Shown: positions 1 to 6,791 of the stretch, piece after piece
How the letters are laid out: each line of letters begins with the position of its first letter
Numbering within the stretch: position 1 is the stretch's first letter
NCBI GenBank assembly: GCA_938041275.1
Contig: CALISH010000110.1
Location: forward strand, 1-14,348
Source of the DNA: an uncultured Solobacterium sp.
Lineage (GTDB): Bacteria > Bacillota_I > Bacilli_A > Erysipelotrichales > Erysipelotrichaceae
Direction: 5' to 3'
Length of the DNA: 14,348 bases
The notes under the pieces: model-generated
Databases searched by the model: none
What the model was told of the DNA's origin: nothing
The model's input: the letters and a program-made list of their open reading frames with translations, nothing else
Translations under genes and position numbers: made by a program

Positions 1-735
1 TATGCACTTATTGAAGAGAAAAGTAAATGCTATCTGGATAATTTTTGGCTTCTTTGCAATACGAATTCCGTCTGTACTACGCATGAGTTGAATCGCAGTA
101 AAGAAACGTAAAAACTCTGCATACTTTAAGGTGCGTACCGCTATCTGTGCCTCATTCATACTACTGGGAATATGAATACAACGATAAGCAACTTTCAGTG
201 GTAGTAATCGATATGCTTGTCGAAATTCATCAGGAATATCATCAATAATTTCATCCTGTAATTGATTTAGAACAGAATGAATAATTGTCTGTAATGTCTT
301 TTGTCGTATCCCTTCCTTAATACTATAGATAGGTGTAATAGATGTATGTTCTGCTAAAGGCTTTGTATCATAACTAATCGCAGTAACTTTACTGTTACCT
401 TGATATACACCTTGTATTGTCAATATTTGATTTAAATTTAAAGATTTCGCCCAAGGTCGATTAAATATTGTTATGGTAAGAATCTGTTCCTGAGAGCGTA
501 CTTGGAACGTAGTCGTTACAAGTCTACCTTTACGCCAACTTCTTGGAAGTTGAACAACTTCCCCTTCAAACCAGACTTTATCTTTGATTTTCCAATCAGA
601 AAAAGCAGAAGTTGTAATCGCCTCATAACGATACGGATAATACATCAAAAGATCATCAGTCGTAAAAAGGTCCAATCGATGTAATACTTCCAGACGTTTC
701 GAAGTTAATTTTAGTCTTTTATCACTTAAATCCAT
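1..735 (-). CDS. recG: ATP-dependent DNA helicase RecG, N-terminal part (cut by window edge)
   Basis: RecG is a superfamily 2 helicase that remodels stalled replication forks and branch-migrates Holliday junctions in the cytoplasm. The frame is open for 245 codons from an ATG at 735 and runs off the left edge, so only the wedge region is present and the helicase motors lie outside. Recognition rests on the N-terminal pattern DLLMYYPYRYEA (about residues 28-39), an OB-fold-like stretch (about 50-140), the PIYSIKEG segment near 135-142, and the helical DIPDEF...LPLKVAYRCIHIP region (about 166-190), all in RecG order. There is no Shine-Dalgarno before the ATG, and a stop codon lies eight codons upstream in frame with no other start between. 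Upstream is a metallo-hydrolase gene 38 bases away. In Bacillus, recG also lies near the yloU-yloV genes, which supports the call. Confidence 0.9.
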   Translation of the reverse strand, partial: MDLSDKRLKLTSKRLEVLHRLDLFTTDDLLMYYPYRYEAITTSAFSDWKIKDKVWFEGEVVQLPRSWRKGRLVTTTFQVRSQEQILTITIFNRPWAKSLNLNQILTIQGVYQGNSKVTAISYDTKPLAEHTSITPIYSIKEGIRQKTLQTIIHSVLNQLQDEIIDDIPDEFRQAYRLLPLKVAYRCIHIPSSMNEAQIAVRTLKYAEFLRFFTAIQLMRSTDGIRIAKKPKIIQIAFTFLFNKCI

Positions 736-741
736 GTGTTT

Positions 742-750
742 ATTATACCA
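742..750 (-). promoter_or_regulatory. Extended -10 promoter of recG, possibly giving a leaderless mRNA
   Basis: The minus strand reads TGGTATAAT, a perfect TGn-TATAAT extended -10; no convincing -35 is seen. The expected start of transcription, seven bases past the hexamer, falls on base 735, the A of the recG ATG. The site lies in the 38-base gap after the hydrolase gene, so readthrough from that gene is an alternative source of recG mRNA. Confidence 0.55.
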
Positions 751-773
751 TTGAACTTATAAAATATTTTTAT

Positions 774-1484
774 TTACATCGCAGCTTTAAGCTTATTTAA
801 GATTTCTTCTTTTGTTTGTTTAAAGTCATCATGCCCACGTAAATAATATGCAAAATCTAATTCTTCTAAAAAGTGAATAAAGGATGTTAAACGTGCTGGG
901 TCATACTGACTATTATTATCATAATAATCTTCATATTCCGCATCAGCCGCAATCACAATTTTCTCTTCTTTTACGTAATATAAAACAGCATCTCTTGTGT
1001 GTGGTGTATCAATTTGAATACCTTTTACGTGAATATCACCTAAATCAATTTCAATTTCACTATCAAATGTAATATCTGATTCGCATACTTGAATCTTTGC
1101 GATATCCGAATATTGTTTATGCATACAGTCGTAACAAAATTGAATATCTTCCCCAGTCTTTAAACGATCCTGCATCGCCTCTTCTGTCCATTTCCAATTC
1201 TTTACTTTCTTTAAATATTCATTGGTCTTCACAGAAGCAATCATTGGTACATCACAAGCAACCATACCAAAGGTATGGTCCCAATGCCAATGAGTAATCG
1301 CTAAAAGCTTAGGTGCCTTTAGACCTAATTCATTAACTTCTGATAAAAATTTATGGTAGTTTTCAGGACTATTACCAGCATCAATCTGTAAGTTAAACCT
1401 AGATCCATGAATCAAATAGAGATATGGTTGGTCTGTTTCTGGATTGTTATCCATGTAATAAATATGATTTGTAAATTTCTTCAT
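774..1484 (-). CDS. Metallo-beta-lactamase-fold hydrolase
   Basis: This is a 236-residue cytoplasmic protein of the metallo-beta-lactamase superfamily; the substrate cannot be told from sequence. The metal-binding signature H65-W-H67-W-D69-H70 is intact, in the context AITHWHWDHTFG. The later ligands expected of the fold are present: H162 (in PHTRD), D181 (in AADAEY) and H218 (in RGHDDF). A two-metal hydrolase is therefore likely. Four cysteines (C77, C117, C120, C134) lie outside the core ligands. The start chosen is the ATG at 1484, preceded by AGAGG five bases upstream; a longer frame reaching 1538 would overlap the previous gene and lacks a better site. The gene begins two bases after the stop of the MFS transporter gene, so the two are almost surely translated together and may share a substrate. 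Lactonase, esterase and glyoxalase-like activities are all possible. Confidence 0.85.
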   Translation of the reverse strand: MKKFTNHIYYMDNNPETDQPYLYLIHGSRFNLQIDAGNSPENYHKFLSEVNELGLKAPKLLAITHWHWDHTFGMVACDVPMIASVKTNEYLKKVKNWKWTEEAMQDRLKTGEDIQFCYDCMHKQYSDIAKIQVCESDITFDSEIEIDLGDIHVKGIQIDTPHTRDAVLYYVKEEKIVIAADAEYEDYYDNNSQYDPARLTSFIHFLEELDFAYYLRGHDDFKQTKEEILNKLKAAM

Positions 1485-1486
1485 AG

Positions 1487-2671
1487 TTACCTCTTTGTAT
1501 TTTGTATACCCATAAAGGCAATCATCGTACCGATACAAGATAAAATAGCGCCGACTAATAATGCATGTGAGATACCACTAAAGTCTATCAACCATCCACC
1601 GATGATTGAAGAAAATACTGCACCACCTGCTTGCATTAAGTTAAACATCATCTGTGCTTTAACGGTATCTTTTTCATCAATGACAGTATTTGCATATTGT
1701 ACAGATGCAGGAATATATAGTGCAAAAGATACAACCTGTAAGGCAAATCCAAATGTTAAAGTGATTAACGATGGAGCAATCCAAACAACAATTGCCTTCA
1801 CACTGAACATAATCATTGAAAACAAGAGTATTGAAGAAACCTTAAAACGATGATTAATTTCTCTAAAGCCTATCATACCCGGCAATTCCATAAGCGCCAT
1901 AAAGGCAATCAGATATCCCATCTCGCGATGATTACCACCTACATTACGCACAATTGAAATCGTAAAATTTGTAATAAAAGCATGTGCATAATAGATAAAC
2001 AACATCGCGATAGATAAAATCATAAACTTAGGATTATCTTTAAAAAAGACAAGTAATGAACTTGATTTCTTTTGAGTAGCAAAATTCTTTGTCCTTTGCG
2101 AAGTATGAATACGATGACGTGTGATATACATGCATAATACAATGATTAATAGAGTAATAATAAACAATGCAGTTGGTATGGATTTCATCCCGATTCTTTC
2201 AATCAGAATGCCCATCGCTGCAGAAAGAATCGCAAAACATAGAGATCCGCCTGCACGACATAAACCAAAATTGATCTTTGATTTTGAAGCATCCATTAAA
2301 AACTGTATAGACGTCAAAAACGCAATCACTGCATTTGCTAGCGTAATCATTACGACATATATCAATGTCAAAAGAACTGAACGAATACCAATAAAAAATA
2401 ACCCGATAGAACATACAAAAATGATTGCAATCGACACGAAAAATATAGACATCGCATTAATTTTTTTCGAATGATCTGCTAAATCCGCAAAAAATGGCTG
2501 TAAGATTAATGCACATATATTTGCAGAAGCCAAGATATAACCTGCTTCAGAATTAGAATATCCACATGATAAAAGATAGGTTACTGAAAAACCAACAACC
2601 ATGCAGTATGTCATCCAAAATAATGACTGCAATGAAAAGTATTCAATATTTAATTGCTTTGTATTATCCAT
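1487..2671 (-). CDS. MFS transporter
   Basis: This is a 394-residue integral membrane protein of the major facilitator superfamily, probably with 12 helices. Hydrophobic segments repeat along its whole length. A loop carrying FADLADHSKK (about residues 60-69) fits the cytoplasmic loop between helices 2 and 3, and a basic central loop with RTKNFATQKK (near 195) separates the two six-helix halves. The style resembles the LacY/nucleoside-symporter-like MFS_1_like group, but the substrate is unknown. The start ATG at 2671 has a modest GGA four to seven bases upstream. The gene follows the terminator of fakA; a weak TATGAT -10 at 2689-2694 lies between that terminator and the ATG, without a good -35, so expression may depend partly on readthrough. 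The stop is two bases before the ATG of the metallo-hydrolase gene, forming a coupled transporter-hydrolase pair. Confidence 0.88.
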   Translation of the reverse strand: MDNTKQLNIEYFSLQSLFWMTYCMVVGFSVTYLLSCGYSNSEAGYILASANICALILQPFFADLADHSKKINAMSIFFVSIAIIFVCSIGLFFIGIRSVLLTLIYVVMITLANAVIAFLTSIQFLMDASKSKINFGLCRAGGSLCFAILSAAMGILIERIGMKSIPTALFIITLLIIVLCMYITRHRIHTSQRTKNFATQKKSSSLLVFFKDNPKFMILSIAMLFIYYAHAFITNFTISIVRNVGGNHREMGYLIAFMALMELPGMIGFREINHRFKVSSILLFSMIMFSVKAIVVWIAPSLITLTFGFALQVVSFALYIPASVQYANTVIDEKDTVKAQMMFNLMQAGGAVFSSIIGGWLIDFSGISHALLVGAILSCIGTMIAFMGIQNTKR

Positions 2672-2706
2672 ATATTCCTAACGTATCTATCATACATGAA
2701 GGAATT

Positions 2707-2742
2707 AAAAAAAGGAACATTCCACACAAATTGGAGTGTTCC
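2707..2742 (-). terminator. Intrinsic terminator of asp23-fakA
   Basis: A ten-base-pair stem (arms 2714-2723 and 2733-2742, one G-T wobble, nine-base loop) is followed on the minus strand by seven T residues (2713-2707). It starts ten bases beyond the fakA stop codon. It separates fakA from the MFS transporter gene. Confidence 0.9.
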
Positions 2743-2751
2743 CTATTGTAT

Positions 2752-4359
2752 TTATTCAGCACCGATAATGAAACTGTATACAGGTTGTTGCCCATCTTCA
2801 ACATCGATATCTACGTTATAGTTCTGCTCAATGAATTGACGAATTTCTTCGCATTCTTCATCAGTAGCTTCAGAACCTTTGATAAGTGTTACAACTTCTG
2901 TATCTTCATCACACATATTCTTGATTAATGCTTTAGTAACTGCTAACTTGTCCTTCTCATTGAAGATAATGTCTTTTTCTAAGATAGCCATGTAGTCACC
3001 GGAATTAATCTGCTTGCCATCTACCATTGTATCCTTAACAGCGTAAGTAACAGAACCAGTCTTAACTAATGTGATAGCTTCGTTCATTGCTTCAGTGTTT
3101 GTATCTACTTCTTCCTCTGGGTTGAAGCTAATGCATGCACTTAAACCTTGTGGTACAGACTTTGTTTCAATAACAATAATCTTCTTATCTTCCGTAACTT
3201 CAGCAGCCTGTTTTGCAGCCATGATAATATTTGAGTTATTTGGCAAGATATAGATTGTATCCGCATGCACCTTAGAAATCGCAGTAACAAAGTCTTCTGT
3301 TGATGGATTCATTGTCTGACCACCACTTACAACATAATTAACACGATAATCAGTAAATAACTTCTTCAAGCCTTCACCAGCAGCTACAGCGATAATGCCA
3401 TAAGCCGCATTTTCAATCGGAGCTTCTTCTGCTTCCATTAAGGATGGCTGTAAGTCAGATTGAATATCTTCCACTTGAACCTTTGTAAACTTACCATACT
3501 TTTGACCAAGCATTAATACTTCACCTGGTGTCATAGAATGTACGCTTAATATAAAGCTATCTTCTTTTACAGCTAATTGGATATCATTACCAATCTGCTC
3601 TAATTGCTTGCGAACTCTTTCTTCCTTAAAAGTCTTCTTACCGTTATCGCTGAAAGTTACGATATATTCAACACGATATCCAGAAGCTTTTTCACTAACT
3701 TCGCTCTCTTCATTACTGCCTGCTAAATTCTCAGTGATTGGATTCCCTTGTAGATAGGACTTGAAGCCTTCAAGAATAGTTACATAACCCATCGCACCAG
3801 AGTCTACACAATGTGCTTCCTTAAGTACATCTAATAATTCAGGTGTACGTTGTAAAGAAGCGTTTGCTTCATCAGCAATATAATTTACAAACTCTTCCAT
3901 AGAAGCTTCAGGGTGGTCATTAATAAAGATTTCTCCATACTCTGAACTTTCTCTTACAACGGTTAAGATTGTACCTTCTGTAGGACGCATAACAGCTTTA
4001 TAAGCCATCTTAGAGCCATTGATTAAAGCCTCAGAAAATTCTTTTACTGTAAGTTCTTCTTTATCTTTTGCGTACTGCGCAAATCCGCGGAAAATCTGGG
4101 ATAAAATAACACCAGAATTACCACGTGCACCCATTAATAAACCACGGCTGAAAATCTTCGCAACAGTTGATAGTGACTCAGATCCACTTTTTGTCACTTC
4201 TGAGATACCATTCAAAATCGTCAAAGACATATTTGTTCCTGTATCTCCATCTGGCACTGGGAATACATTCATGGCATCAACTGCTTTACGTTGATTGCTT
4301 AAATTGTGTGCTCCACTTTCCAGTAAATTTTTTAAAATTAAACCATTAATCTTTTCCAT
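2752..4359 (-). CDS. fakA: Fatty acid kinase subunit FakA (DAK2/YloV family)
   Basis: FakA is the ATP-binding subunit that phosphorylates fatty acids presented by a FakB protein, making acyl-phosphate for phospholipid synthesis. The protein has 535 residues, usual for the family. The N-terminal DhaL-like kinase domain (about 1-205) carries PVPDGDTGTNM (34-44, Asp residues for Mg-ATP), GARGNSG (77-83), RPTEGT (125-130) and VDSGAMG (185-191). A linker domain (about 225-310) is followed by a C-terminal domain with SGGQTMNP (345-352) and LPNNSNIIM (372-380), both family hallmarks. In the linker, the usual GYCTEF and HVHT motifs read GYRVEY (227-232) and SVHS (272-275), so probable metal ligands are missing. 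The start ATG at 4359 is preceded by a weak GGGG-type site. The gene lies 18 bases after asp23, the same order as yloU-yloV of Bacillus. No fakB is in the window. Confidence 0.92.
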   Translation of the reverse strand: MEKINGLILKNLLESGAHNLSNQRKAVDAMNVFPVPDGDTGTNMSLTILNGISEVTKSGSESLSTVAKIFSRGLLMGARGNSGVILSQIFRGFAQYAKDKEELTVKEFSEALINGSKMAYKAVMRPTEGTILTVVRESSEYGEIFINDHPEASMEEFVNYIADEANASLQRTPELLDVLKEAHCVDSGAMGYVTILEGFKSYLQGNPITENLAGSNEESEVSEKASGYRVEYIVTFSDNGKKTFKEERVRKQLEQIGNDIQLAVKEDSFILSVHSMTPGEVLMLGQKYGKFTKVQVEDIQSDLQPSLMEAEEAPIENAAYGIIAVAAGEGLKKLFTDYRVNYVVSGGQTMNPSTEDFVTAISKVHADTIYILPNNSNIIMAAKQAAEVTEDKKIIVIETKSVPQGLSACISFNPEEEVDTNTEAMNEAITLVKTGSVTYAVKDTMVDGKQINSGDYMAILEKDIIFNEKDKLAVTKALIKNMCDEDTEVVTLIKGSEATDEECEEIRQFIEQNYNVDIDVEDGQQPVYSFIIGAE

Positions 4360-4377
4360 TACATTAACCCCATATCC

Positions 4378-4737
4378 TTATGCTACGACGCGAACGCCCT
4401 GAACAAAGACATTCACCTGGGCAACTTCCTGGGAGAGTGACTTTTCAAGCATATATTTAACTTTCTTCTGCGCTTCGGTAACTACTTCTGAAATCTTAAC
4501 ACCGAAACTTACAACGATATATAAATCAATTTCTAAACCAGCTTTACCATTACGAACAACTACACCTTTCGTATAGTTTTCCTTCTTTAATAGTTCTGCC
4601 CAGCCATCTTTTAAAATTTGTTTGCTGGCCATACCAACAACACCATAAGATTCTGTAATTACCCCACCAGCTAATGAAGCAACTGCTTCTTCTGAAACGG
4701 AGATACTACCATAGTTTGTTTTCTTTTCAACTGTCAT
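4378..4737 (-). CDS. Asp23/Gls24 family protein (YloU-like)
   Basis: This is a 119-residue cytoplasmic protein of the Asp23/DUF322 family, whose members are linked with envelope stress in Gram-positive bacteria. The N-terminus has the typical pattern YGSISVSEEAVASLAGG (9-25), then ITESYGVVGMA (27-37). The core shows GLEIDLYIVVSFGVKI and ends in VNVFVQGVRV, as in YloU. There is no membrane segment, so it is not AmaP. The start ATG at 4737 has a strong AAGGAG six bases upstream. A clear promoter lies just upstream, and fakA follows after 18 bases, so the two form a small operon. The pairing with a YloV/FakA gene is widely conserved in Firmicutes, but the functional link between them is not settled. 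Confidence 0.9.
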   Translation of the reverse strand: MTVEKKTNYGSISVSEEAVASLAGGVITESYGVVGMASKQILKDGWAELLKKENYTKGVVVRNGKAGLEIDLYIVVSFGVKISEVVTEAQKKVKYMLEKSLSQEVAQVNVFVQGVRVVA

Positions 4738-4762
4738 AAGTTACTCCTTACTAACGTTATGT

Positions 4763-4791
4763 ATTATATCAAAATGGTTATTATTATACAA
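4763..4791 (-). promoter_or_regulatory. Sigma-A-type promoter of asp23-fakA
   Basis: The minus strand has a perfect TATAAT (4763-4768) in a TGATATAAT extended -10 context, with a weak -35 TTGTAT (4786-4791) at an ideal 17-base spacing. The -10 lies 25 bases upstream of the asp23 ATG. Confidence 0.75.
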
Positions 4792-4833
4792 AACATGTTA
4801 CCTGTATATCGTCTATTTCACAGGATTTTCATG

Positions 4834-5901
4834 TTACTGCGCAGGTGTTGGTGTATTTAGTACACCAGTCGAATAATATCCTGCTGTGTAATTTTCTTGG
4901 AACTTGTCATCGATAACTTCAATCCCTTTATCATCAATTGGTATTGCGATAGGATTACCATTTGCATCAACTGCTACATTTCCTTCAGCATCTGTATAGA
5001 AGTGTTTTTCAATTGGCAAACCACTTGCATCAGTACGTACATTTCCTTCTGCGTCATACCAGTATGAAACATTTGTGACTGCAGTCGCTGCATCTGCCGC
5101 TTTCTGTTCCCAAGGGCAAGCAGCTGTATATGCAACTTGATCTTTACTTGTTCCCCATAAACACTTGGTTTTATCAGTCGCCTGACTATAAATTGTAAAA
5201 TAATCATTTAAAATCTTCAGATTGTTATATGATGCAACAAAGTAACTACCAATGCGCATGTGCACCAGTAATGCATGTGCATCATAGCGTAATGGATATA
5301 CAGAGATTGTAGAAATCTGCTGCAAAATAGAATCATCAATATCATTTAATGCGACTGATACTTTTTTTAATAAATCCGTATCACTAAATCCAATTAACTT
5401 CGGAAGTGACGCGACTACTTGTCGATTGTTATCATCAATGGCTGTTTGTTCACCATTTCCAAACCATATTAGTTCAGACCCCTCAGATTGATAGCCAACT
5501 AATTTCTTTTCCTTTACAGTAATCGAAACTGTATTACCACTATTTAGACTGACCTTCGCATCCTCAATTAATGGATTAGATTTTAGTTTTCTCTCCACCA
5601 ATACAGGTACTGTAAAATATAATTTCGATGAGGTATTCACTCCAACAATTTTCTTAATATAATCATCACTTAAATAATTAGTACCATCAATCGATACCGC
5701 CCTAACAGAAGATATTGGTGATAGTAAATACATCATCATAATCACAAGAATTGCGACCATCACTGCTAGGTTAAATAATGCTGGTTGTCTAGAGCGAAAT
5801 AATTTAAGATTAGCGTCTAAGCGCTTATTTTTAAAGATTCTTTCAACCGCTTCAGGAATCTTTTCAAAATCTGCGTTTAATCGATTCTTCTTTACTTCCA
5901 A
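4834..5901 (-). CDS. ftsQ: Cell division protein FtsQ/DivIB
   Basis: FtsQ/DivIB is a bitopic divisome protein that bridges early and late division proteins and acts mainly outside the membrane. The protein has 355 residues: a basic cytoplasmic head (1-40), one membrane helix (about 41-61), then a FtsQ-type POTRA domain starting SSVRAVSIDGTNYLSDDYIKK (64-84) and a beta domain to about 245. The tail (about 245-355) is unusual. It holds two cysteines (C247, C262) that could form a disulfide, and two copies of a 15-residue DAEGNV-type motif (283-297 and 304-318). The start is TTG at 5901, with GGAG eight bases upstream inside murB; the next in-frame ATG is already inside the membrane helix, which supports the TTG. 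It overlaps the end of murB by ten bases, as in the murG-murB-divIB order of Bacillus. The usual ftsA-ftsZ do not follow. Confidence 0.88.
   Translation of the reverse strand: MEVKKNRLNADFEKIPEAVERIFKNKRLDANLKLFRSRQPALFNLAVMVAILVIMMMYLLSPISSVRAVSIDGTNYLSDDYIKKIVGVNTSSKLYFTVPVLVERKLKSNPLIEDAKVSLNSGNTVSITVKEKKLVGYQSEGSELIWFGNGEQTAIDDNNRQVVASLPKLIGFSDTDLLKKVSVALNDIDDSILQQISTISVYPLRYDAHALLVHMRIGSYFVASYNNLKILNDYFTIYSQATDKTKCLWGTSKDQVAYTAACPWEQKAADAATAVTNVSYWYDAEGNVRTDASGLPIEKHFYTDAEGNVAVDANGNPIAIPIDDKGIEVIDDKFQENYTAGYYSTGVLNTPTPAQ
4948..5055 (-). repeat. Two tandem DAEGNV-type motif copies in the FtsQ tail
   Basis: The encoded segments DAEGNVRTDASGLPI (residues 283-297) and DAEGNVAVDANGNPI (304-318) match at 10 of 15 positions and repeat with a 21-residue period. 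A further diverged IPIDDKGIEVID stretch follows. The composition (Asp, Gly, Asn) resembles surface-exposed or calcium-binding-like turns, but this is inference. Confidence 0.7.
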
Positions 5902-6791
5902 TTGAACTTCTCCACTTCCATCTTGAGGTCAATATTATATTTTCTCTTTACTTCTTTTTGAATTTCTTCAATCAAAGTTAAATACTCAAGTGCGGTTGCC
6001 TTATGAACATTCAAGATAAAATTACAATGTTTATCACTGACCATTGCTCCACCAATTTGTTTACCACGATAGCCAATCCCATCAATTAGCTGCCATGCAT
6101 TGTGACCTTCTGGATTCTTAAATACAGAACCGCAGCTTGGGAAGTTTAATGGTTGCGAATCTACTCTTCTCTTACGACGAGAATCCATTAATGCTTCAAT
6201 TTCTTCCTTTGGTTGTGGTGTTAAGCCATAACGAACACCCAAGATCAACCATTTTGGGTTAGATTGGAAGATACTATGACGATATGAGAAATCACATTCA
6301 GATACCTTTAACCATACTAACTGATGGTCACGATATACAAGCACCTCTTTTACAACATCTTTCATGCTAATGTTATAAGCACCTGCATTCATAAAGATAC
6401 ATCCACCAACAGTACCAGGAATACCACTAGCAAACTCTAATCCGGATAGACCACGCTTCATGGCTTCTGTTGATAATGAAATAATTGAACATCCCGCTTC
6501 TGCCACGAGGTCATTTCCATCAAAGTATTGATGATTGAAGAAACGGTCCAAGCAGATAACAACACCTTCAAATTCATCATCAGAACATAATAAATCACTG
6601 CCCTTACCGATTACTTTAAAAGGGAGTTGATACTCCTCGATAATGCGAAAGACTCCATCAATCGCAACATATGTTTCTGGATACACAGCATACTTTGCAT
6701 TACCACCAATACGAAGTGTTGTCATCGTCCTTAAAGGTTTCTCTGTTTCAGTAGTAGCGTAAAAACTTAATCGCTCTAATATTTTATCCAT
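5892..6791 (-). CDS. murB: UDP-N-acetylenolpyruvoylglucosamine reductase MurB (type II)
   Basis: MurB is a cytoplasmic FAD enzyme that reduces UDP-GlcNAc-enolpyruvate with NADPH to UDP-MurNAc, the second committed step of peptidoglycan synthesis. The protein has 299 residues from the ATG at 6791. FAD-binding elements are GKGSDLLCSD (62-71) and ASGIPGTVGG (121-130) with MNAGAY (134-139). The substrate-side motif SYRHSIF (169-175) is present. The catalytic serine is S222 in SCGSVFKNPEG, and E292 near the end is the likely acid. The lack of a type I insert and the SVFKNP form mark a type II enzyme like that of Staphylococcus. A start at 6815 is possible in frame, but the ATG at 6791 has a perfect GAGGAGG seven bases upstream. 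It overlaps the end of murG by eight bases and the TTG start of ftsQ by ten, so the three genes are one coupled operon. Confidence 0.95.
   Translation of the reverse strand: MDKILERLSFYATTETEKPLRTMTTLRIGGNAKYAVYPETYVAIDGVFRIIEEYQLPFKVIGKGSDLLCSDDEFEGVVICLDRFFNHQYFDGNDLVAEAGCSIISLSTEAMKRGLSGLEFASGIPGTVGGCIFMNAGAYNISMKDVVKEVLVYRDHQLVWLKVSECDFSYRHSIFQSNPKWLILGVRYGLTPQPKEEIEALMDSRRKRRVDSQPLNFPSCGSVFKNPEGHNAWQLIDGIGYRGKQIGGAMVSDKHCNFILNVHKATALEYLTLIEEIQKEVKRKYNIDLKMEVEKFNWK

Noticed and set aside
1407..1853. Plus-strand open frame of 148 codons opposite the MFS and hydrolase genes
   Set aside because: It lies antisense to two well-supported genes, has no ribosome binding site or recognisable motif, and its composition reflects the complementary strand.
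2689..2694. TATGAT as a -10 for the MFS transporter gene
   Set aside because: The hexamer is good but the base at 17-base spacing is TTCCTT, not a -35, and there is no proper extended -10. It is mentioned with the gene but not listed as a promoter.
4794..4833. Possible terminator after ftsQ (CCTGT/ACAGG stem with outer CATG pair)
   Set aside because: The inner stem is only five base pairs with a 14-base loop, the outer part needs an uneven bulge, and the T-run is four bases. It also overlaps the asp23 promoter region. Too weak to call.
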